Below are positions 13,389 through 15,923 of a DNA stretch of 15,923 nucleotides, piece after piece. Location: positions 1 through 15,923 of the forward strand of contig DASWYB010000017.1 in assembly GCA_036405195.1 (NCBI GenBank), in the 5' to 3' direction. The stretch's first letter is position 1. Each line of letters begins with the position of its first letter. Made by a program: the position numbers and the translations under genes. The notes beneath the pieces are model-generated. The model worked only from the letters and a program-made list of their open reading frames with translations, did not search any database and was not told the DNA's origin. Origin of the DNA: DASWYB01 sp036405195. Its GTDB lineage: Bacteria; Patescibacteriota; UBA1384; 2-12-FULL-50-11; DASWYB01.

Positions 13389-13482
13389 AATTCGTCCGAC
13401 TTCGTCGGAGTCAGGGCGAATTGCTCCGGAGAAGTGTCAGCTCCGCTGATTTAATAGCACGGATCGAACCTGGTTCGAATCC
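13388..13482. repeat. Run of four palindromes between the tRNA-Arg 3' copies
   Basis: Four palindromic units follow each other: an outer stem CAATTCG/CGAATTG (13388-13394 and 13417-13423) around TCCGAC-TTC-GTCGGA (13395-13409); CTCCGGAG (13424-13431); TCAGC-TCC-GCTGA (13437-13449); and GGATCGAACC-T-GGTTCGAATCC (13461-13482), whose arms both contain a tRNA T-loop-like sequence. The rest of the interval, 13483-13528, is AT-rich with no gene seen. They may be recombination sites of a lost element or a structured RNA. Confidence 0.6.
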
Positions 13483-13528
13483 ATAATGATTTTAAGAGTG
13501 AGTGTTAACTTTGCTTTATTACGTTTAG

Positions 13529-13604
13529 TGGAGCCCCCGGCAGGATTCGAACCTGCGACGCCCTCCTTAGGACGGAGGCGCTCTATCCCCTGAGCTACGA
13601 GGGC
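13529..13604 (-). tRNA. tRNA-Arg (anticodon CCT)
   Basis: The 76-base cloverleaf folds as acceptor GCCCTCG/CGGGGGC (one G-U pair), D-arm GCTC-AGGGGATA-GAGC, anticodon arm CCTCC-GTCCTAA-GGAGG with anticodon CCT, variable loop GCGTC, and T-arm GCAGG-TTCGAAT-CCTGC, with CCA encoded. It reads AGG codons. The discriminator base is U, while bacterial arginine tRNAs usually carry A or G there. The last 20 bases are duplicated at 13369-13388. Confidence 0.95.
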
Positions 13605-13617
13605 TTACGTTGGTTGT

Positions 13618-13626
13618 ATTATACCA
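13618..13626 (-). promoter_or_regulatory. tRNA-Arg promoter
   Basis: TGGTATAAT on the minus strand is an extended -10, ending seven or so bases before the start point near 13611 and about 14 bases before the tRNA 5' end at 13604. It lies just after the stop codon of ymdB. Confidence 0.6.
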
Positions 13627-13630
13627 TGAG

Positions 13631-14416
13631 CTAGGAAGCGTCTACCTGGCGCTGAATTCGTTCAATTTTGGTGACCTTATTTGTTTCGTCGTCAATTTCT
13701 AAATAGACAGCATTAAAAGTAACCGGCCCCGAAGCAACTTTATATAATGCAGGGGTATTAAACCGAGCAAATTGGTAATAAGGTTCAATTTTCGCGCCGA
13801 GACTTGAGTTAAGGGGACCCGTCATACCAATATCAGTCTGAAAGGCCGTTCCTTTCGGTAAAATACGGGTATCTGCCGTAGGAACGTGGGTATGGGTTCC
13901 TAACACAGCGGTGACTTTACCATCAAGATAATCAGCTAGAATAATCTTTTCGCTCGTTGCTTCAGCATGAAAGTCGACAATCCGAATGTCAGCTTCTGCG
14001 GCTTCCAAAATCGTATCAGCATAGTCCAAGTAATTACCAATATCTCCCTTCATAAAGGCCCGTCCAACAAGGTTAATAATATGAACTTTCTTACCAGCCA
14101 CATCAAGCACAACGTCTCCCCGGCCTGGCAAAGCACCTTCATAATTAGCTGGGCGAAGCACCGAAACATTTGGATCGTCTAAGTAAGGCCAAAATTCTTT
14201 TTTTGCAAGAGTGTGATTTCCGCCGGTAAAATAATCAATCCCGACTTCCTTCATTTCCTGATATTTTTCGTAAGTCATACCAATACCAGCAGCCATGTTT
14301 TCACCGTTTGCGAGAGTAAGATCAAACTTGTAGTCTTGTTTAAGAGCCGGCAATAATGCCTTTACGGCGTTACGTCCAGGGCGTCCAACAATGTCACCAA
14401 TAAATAAAATTCTCAT
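13631..14416 (-). CDS. ymdB: YmdB-type metallophosphoesterase (TIGR00282 family)
   Basis: This 261-residue cytoplasmic enzyme belongs to the binuclear-metal phosphodiesterases that act on 2',3'-cyclic (and perhaps 3',5'-cyclic) nucleotides. All ligands are seen at the positions I know from the Bacillus enzyme: D8 in GDIVGRPGR, E39 and N40 in ANGEN, N67 in GGNHT with H68 as probable acid, H150 in DFHAE, and H175 and H177 in GTHTHVPT. The length is normal for the family. In Firmicutes ymdB follows rny and influences RNA turnover, motility and biofilm fate. Here it also follows rny on the same strand, 94 bases downstream, but a strong terminator lies between and a TATAAT at 14442-14437 suggests its own promoter. 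ATG 14416 has only a weak ribosome-binding site (AAGG). Confidence 0.93.
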   Translation of the reverse strand: MRILFIGDIVGRPGRNAVKALLPALKQDYKFDLTLANGENMAAGIGMTYEKYQEMKEVGIDYFTGGNHTLAKKEFWPYLDDPNVSVLRPANYEGALPGRGDVVLDVAGKKVHIINLVGRAFMKGDIGNYLDYADTILEAAEADIRIVDFHAEATSEKIILADYLDGKVTAVLGTHTHVPTADTRILPKGTAFQTDIGMTGPLNSSLGAKIEPYYQFARFNTPALYKVASGPVTFNAVYLEIDDETNKVTKIERIQRQVDAS

Positions 14417-14436
14417 AATAACCTTATTTTACCTGA

Positions 14437-14442
14437 ATTATA
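14437..14442 (-). promoter_or_regulatory. Possible -10 box for ymdB
   Basis: A perfect TATAAT on the minus strand lies 20 bases before the ymdB ATG and downstream of the rny terminator. No convincing -35 is seen at 16-18 bases. Confidence 0.4.
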
Positions 14443-14477
14443 CTTTTACTACCAGCATCATAGCTCGCATTTTTCTT

Positions 14478-14503
14478 AAAACGCCCTCTTTCGAGGGCGT
14501 TTT
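14478..14503 (-). terminator. Bidirectional-looking terminator after rny
   Basis: ACGCCCTC (14481-14488) and GAGGGCGT (14493-14500) pair perfectly around four bases, flanked by AAA and TTT on each side, so A-T pairs extend the stem and a T-run follows on the minus strand. It begins eight bases after the rny stop codon. Confidence 0.88.
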
Positions 14504-14510
14504 AATGATA

Positions 14511-15923
14511 CTATTTTGCTACTTCACTTGCTCGGGTTTCTCGAATCACATTGACCCTTATAGTACCGGGATATTGCAAGTTATCTTCAATTTTCTTGGC
14601 GATATCACGTGCCATTTTAAAAGCACCAAGATCATCCACATCCTCTGGCTTCACAATTATACGGATCTCGCGTCCAGCCTGGATAGCAAACGACTTATCA
14701 ACCCCTTTGAAGCTATTGGCGATATTTTCTAATTCAGTTAAACGCTTTACATATGACTCTAAGCTCTCACGACGAGCGCCAGGACGAGCACCACTCATCG
14801 CATCAGCAGCTTTAATAATAATTGCTTCGACGGTTTCCGCTTCAATATCTTCATGGTGCGCTTCAACGGCATGAATAACTTCATCACTTAAACCATACTT
14901 ACGGCAGATATCAACTGAAAGCTGGAGATGTCCTCCGGGAGTTTCTTGGCTCATTGCTTTTCCAATGTCGTGGAGCAATCCAGCTCGCTTGAGAACATCA
15001 ATATTCGCGCCAATTTCTTGACCAAGAAGAGTAGCAATATGCGCGACTTCCACAGAGTGCTTGAGCACATTTTGGCCATAGGAAGTTCGGAACTTAAGTC
15101 GTCCGAGAATTTTTACTAAATCGGTTGGTAACGCAGGCAACCCAACTTCCTCGACGGCCGCTTCTCCAGCCTCTTTAATCTGATTATTAATTTCCGATTT
15201 GGCCTTAGTCACGGTTTCTTCAATACGAGTAGGGTGAATGCGGCCATCGCTCACGAGCATTTCAAGAGCCATTTTTGCAACCGCACGCCGCACTGGGTCA
15301 AAACTTGTTAAGCCAACTGAGTCGGGAGTTTCATCAATAATAACGTCAACACCGGTCGCTTTTTCGAACGCCTGAACATTGCGTCCTTCTTTGCCAATAA
15401 TCCGACCTTTCATCTCTTCGTTTGGTAATGCCACGGCTGAAACTGTTGATTCAGCAATCTGGTCGGTGGCAAGGCGGTTAATGGCTGTTGCAATAATTTT
15501 ACGCGCCTCTTTATCCGCATCTTCCTTAAGAGCTTCCCGTTGTTTTTTCAACTGGTTAAGAATATCAGGGGCATATTCTTTTTCGGCCGAGGCAAGCAGT
15601 TGCTCACGCGCTTTCTCCATCGTTAATTTAGCCACTTTTTCTAATTGGCCAACCTGTTGTTTTTTAAGCTCATCAAGCTCATTTTGAGTTGTTCTTAGCA
15701 CCTGCTCCTGAGACGTGAGGCGCTGTTTATCGGAATCAAGTTGCTCGGCACGCTTATCAAGCGACGACTCCCGGGTACGAATCTTTTCTTCGAGTTCCTT
15801 GAGATATTTTTCTTTCTGCTCGTATTCCTTTACGGCCTTTTCCTTTATCTTTAAGGCCTCATCTTTCGCTTCAAGCAGGAGTGTCTTATGCTTTGTGTCT
15901 AAGTCTTCGCTCGTTTTCTGGAG
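14511..15923 (-). CDS. rny: Ribonuclease Y, N-terminus outside the window
   Basis: The frame is open to the right edge, giving 470 residues of a protein usually about 510-520 long; the missing part should be the N-terminal membrane anchor. The visible sequence starts with a long charged coiled coil (about 1-150 of the fragment), then a KH RNA-binding domain with GRIIGKEGRN (173-182), then an HD domain with LLHDIGKA (H318, D319) and HHEDIEAETVEA, and the conserved end DNLQYPGTIRVNVIRETRA. RNase Y is a membrane-bound endoribonuclease that starts mRNA decay in bacteria lacking RNase E. A possible internal start at 15701 is not used, since the coiled coil continues upstream without a stop. The gene ends in a strong terminator before ymdB. 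Confidence 0.97.
   Translation of the reverse strand, partial: LQKTSEDLDTKHKTLLLEAKDEALKIKEKAVKEYEQKEKYLKELEEKIRTRESSLDKRAEQLDSDKQRLTSQEQVLRTTQNELDELKKQQVGQLEKVAKLTMEKAREQLLASAEKEYAPDILNQLKKQREALKEDADKEARKIIATAINRLATDQIAESTVSAVALPNEEMKGRIIGKEGRNVQAFEKATGVDVIIDETPDSVGLTSFDPVRRAVAKMALEMLVSDGRIHPTRIEETVTKAKSEINNQIKEAGEAAVEEVGLPALPTDLVKILGRLKFRTSYGQNVLKHSVEVAHIATLLGQEIGANIDVLKRAGLLHDIGKAMSQETPGGHLQLSVDICRKYGLSDEVIHAVEAHHEDIEAETVEAIIIKAADAMSGARPGARRESLESYVKRLTELENIANSFKGVDKSFAIQAGREIRIIVKPEDVDDLGAFKMARDIAKKIEDNLQYPGTIRVNVIRETRASEVAK

Noticed and set aside
13461..13482. A second, degraded tRNA suggested by T-loop-like sequences
   Set aside because: No acceptor, D-arm or anticodon arm can be folded around it; it is better described as an inverted repeat with T-loop-like arms.
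14391..14732. 113-codon + strand frame over the end of rny and start of ymdB
   Set aside because: It runs antisense to the conserved RNase Y C-terminus and through the terminator hairpin; no start signals are present.
1..15923. Recoded UGA (code 25 as in Gracilibacteria/Absconditabacteria)
   Set aside because: TGA ends virB4, the PfkB kinase and the AI-2E gene at the expected family lengths, and no conserved gene contains an internal TGA.
1..15923. CRISPR array or insertion sequence with transposase
   Set aside because: No regularly spaced repeats and no transposase gene with terminal inverted repeats were found; the only mobile-element enzyme is the serine recombinase.

Overview
The window looks like a chromosome segment of a Patescibacteria (Candidate Phyla Radiation) bacterium, probably Parcubacteria-like. 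The reasons are a conjugation-type module with a separately encoded TraC-like domain ahead of a VirB4 ATPase, a PfkB kinase with the small Cys-rich insertion I associate with this group, many tightly overlapping genes, and mRNA starts that look leaderless. The standard bacterial code fits: TGA ends several genes and never interrupts a conserved one. This placement is inference, since no ribosomal gene is present.

Positions 1-3243 hold the end of a type IV secretion or conjugation operon on the + strand: the C-terminus of a PrgI-like protein, a TraC-like domain protein, a VirB4-type ATPase, and a membrane-anchored M23 peptidase, all overlapping. Positions 3253-5679 look like the edge of an integrated element: a CYTH-domain protein (minus), then a small protein and a large serine recombinase (plus) behind a promoter carrying two palindromes. 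The recombinase ORF ends inside the tmRNA gene (5615-6001, minus), so its last codons are the antisense of the tmRNA 3' end. This suggests integration at ssrA and raises the possibility that the T4SS genes belong to the same integrative element. The tmRNA encodes an unusual tag of about 25 residues ending in APAFA.

Positions 6002-7379 carry back-to-back promoters for the tmRNA and a 63-residue basic protein, then a convergent PfkB-family sugar or nucleoside kinase. Positions 7380-10798 form a compact stress operon: an XRE-type helix-turn-helix domain fused to a small heat-shock (alpha-crystallin) domain, overlapping clpB. An 18-bp inverted repeat lies over the promoter. The layout suggests a self-repressing chaperone sensor that controls the ClpB disaggregase.

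Positions 10799-13330 hold tRNA-Val(GAC) with a covarying A19-U56 tertiary pair, a strong terminator, a four-helix membrane protein with an acidic calcium-loop-like tail, and a two-gene minus-strand unit (AI-2E family permease, then an anchored carboxypeptidase-regulatory-like protein). Positions 13331-13630 contain tRNA-Arg(CCT) and a 20-bp copy of its 3' end 160 bp away, separated by a run of palindromes, which looks like a relic of recombination at the tRNA. Positions 13631-15923 (minus) hold rny (RNase Y, N-terminus outside the window) followed by ymdB, the gene order known from Firmicutes, here separated by a strong terminator.
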